NCBI GenBank assembly: GCA_036308445.1
Contig: JAXJVS010000155.1
Coordinates: 1-5,678, forward strand
Origin: MGBC113645 sp036308445
Lineage (GTDB): Bacteria; Bacillota_I; Bacilli_A; Erysipelotrichales; Coprobacillaceae
Direction: 5' to 3'
DNA length: 5,678 nucleotides
Shown here piece after piece: positions 4,621-5,678 of this stretch. Below the pieces are notes generated by a model. That model was not told where the DNA came from. It was given only the letters and a program-made list of their open reading frames with translations, and made no database searches. Position 1 is the stretch's first letter. Every line of letters begins with the position of its first letter. Made by a program: the position numbers and the translations under genes.

Positions 4621-5655
4621 ATGAAAAAGTATAAAGTTGCGATTGTTGGTGCTACTGGTGCAGTAGGTATGGAAATGTTACGTTGTGTATTTGAATTTAA
4701 GTTTCCTTTTGAAAGTATTAAATTATTAGCTTCTGCTAGAAGCGCTGGTAAAGAAATTGAATATGAAGGACATAAGTTCATTGTTGAAGAATTAACTGAA
4801 AATTCTTTTGAAGGCGTTGAGGTTGCTTTCTGGAGTGCTGGTGGAAGTATTTCTGAAAAATTTATGCCATATGCTGTTAAAGCTGGATGTGTAAATATTG
4901 ATAATACATCACATTTTAGAATGGATCCTGAAGTACCATTAGTTGTACCTGAAGTTAATGCCTATGCTTTAAAAGAGCATAAAGGTATTATTGCTAATCC
5001 TAACTGTACTACAATTATTATGGCTAGTGCATTAAATAGAATTAATGAAGAATTTGATATTGAAAGAATTGTTGTTTCTACATATCAAGCTGTCTCTGGT
5101 GCTGGTGTAGCTGGTATGGAAGAATTATATAGACAATCTAGAGAAATCTTAGATGGACAAGAACCTGTTGCTAAAACTTTACCTTGTGGTAGTGATAAGA
5201 AACATTATCCAATTGCATTTAACTGTATACCACAAGTTGATAAATTTGACTTAGATAATCATTTCTCTAAAGAAGAAATGAAAATGGTTAATGAAACTAA
5301 GAAAATCTTTAATAAAGATATTAAAGTTAATGCAACTTGTGTACGTGTTCCTGTACTTAGAGGACATAGTGAATCTGTTTATATTGAAACAAAGAAACCA
5401 ATTGATATTGACAAAGTGTTTGAATTATTAGCTGATTCTCATGGTGTAGATTTATATGATGATATTGAAAATCAAATTTATCCAATGCCTACTACATTCA
5501 TTGGTGATGAAATGGTACATGTTGGGCGTGTAAGAAAAGATCTAGATAATGATCATGCTTTATCTTTATGGGTAGTATCTGATCAATTAATGAAGGGTGC
5601 TGCTTATAATTCTGTAGATATTGGAAACAAAATGATTGAAATGGGATTACTTTAA
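4621..5655 (+). CDS. asd: Aspartate-semialdehyde dehydrogenase
   Basis: Reduces aspartyl phosphate with NADPH to aspartate semialdehyde, releasing phosphate; it acts between the kinase and Hom in the same cytosolic pathway. The N-terminal GATGAVG (10-16) is the nucleotide-binding loop. The catalytic cysteine is Cys129 in NPNCTT (126-131), and the acid/base histidine is His249 in RVPVLRGHSE (242-251). Other expected active-site residues are Arg100 in SHFRMD, Gln156 in TYQAVSGAG, and Glu218 with Lys221 in KEEMK. The length of 344 aa is normal for the Gram-positive type of the family, and the protein ends naturally at TAA. AAGGGGGAG ends six bases before the ATG and supports the start. It follows the kinase gene by 13 bases, so kinase, Asd and Hom are co-expressed from the attenuated promoter. 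Only 23 bases follow in the window, with no terminator visible, so the operon may continue. Confidence 0.97.
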   Translation: MKKYKVAIVGATGAVGMEMLRCVFEFKFPFESIKLLASARSAGKEIEYEGHKFIVEELTENSFEGVEVAFWSAGGSISEKFMPYAVKAGCVNIDNTSHFRMDPEVPLVVPEVNAYALKEHKGIIANPNCTTIIMASALNRINEEFDIERIVVSTYQAVSGAGVAGMEELYRQSREILDGQEPVAKTLPCGSDKKHYPIAFNCIPQVDKFDLDNHFSKEEMKMVNETKKIFNKDIKVNATCVRVPVLRGHSESVYIETKKPIDIDKVFELLADSHGVDLYDDIENQIYPMPTTFIGDEMVHVGRVRKDLDNDHALSLWVVSDQLMKGAAYNSVDIGNKMIEMGLL

Positions 5656-5678
5656 AAAACATTTATACCCTATAGAAT

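Noticed and set aside
4599..4781. Minus-strand 60-codon open frame over the start of asd
   Set aside because: It is antisense to well-conserved asd sequence, has no ribosome site, and its product is not recognisable.

Overview
The window comes from an AT-rich, low-GC Gram-positive (Bacillota) chromosome. The evidence is codon use dominated by A/T-ending codons, purine-rich Shine-Dalgarno sites before every gene, sigma-A-type promoters, and TGG (not TGA) for tryptophan. The last point argues against a Mollicutes-type genetic code. The gene content would suit an Erysipelotrichia- or Clostridia-like fermenter, but the genus cannot be fixed from the sequence.

Layout. Positions 1-182 hold no supportable gene, but contain a strong bidirectional hairpin terminator (111-141). 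A formate/nitrite-family membrane channel lies on the minus strand (183-947) with a good promoter just upstream (974-1002). A divergent intergenic region (948-1222) follows, with an unexplained nested inverted repeat (1082-1125). Next is a Cof-type HAD-IIB phosphatase on the plus strand (1223-1975). After a 249-base gap comes a tightly packed plus-strand operon: homoserine dehydrogenase (hom, 2225-3376), a DapG-type aspartate kinase (3378-4607) and aspartate-semialdehyde dehydrogenase (asd, 4621-5655).

How the genes work together. The last three enzymes are the complete aspartate-to-homoserine route: aspartate kinase makes aspartyl phosphate, Asd reduces it to aspartate semialdehyde, and Hom reduces that to homoserine, the precursor of threonine, isoleucine and methionine. 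The first two steps also feed lysine and diaminopimelate. The gaps between these genes are 1 and 13 bases, so co-transcription and partial translational coupling are likely.

Most interesting part. The gap before hom looks like a complete ribosome-mediated transcription attenuator. In order it has an extended -10 sigma-A promoter (2033-2061), a near-perfect Shine-Dalgarno, an 18-codon leader peptide (2092-2148, MKNMTINIYTSIILCVKC) in which 12 of 18 residues belong to the aspartate family (4 Ile, 2 Thr, 2 Met, 2 Lys, 2 Asn), a hairpin over the second half of the leader, a possible antiterminator, and a strong intrinsic terminator (2176-2204) ending 20 bases before the hom start codon. This is the same logic as the enterobacterial thrL attenuator, in a lineage where T-boxes and riboswitches are the usual solution. 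Secondary points are an apparently shortened regulatory ACT region in Hom, and a possible internal translation start in the aspartate kinase that would give a separate ACT-only subunit.
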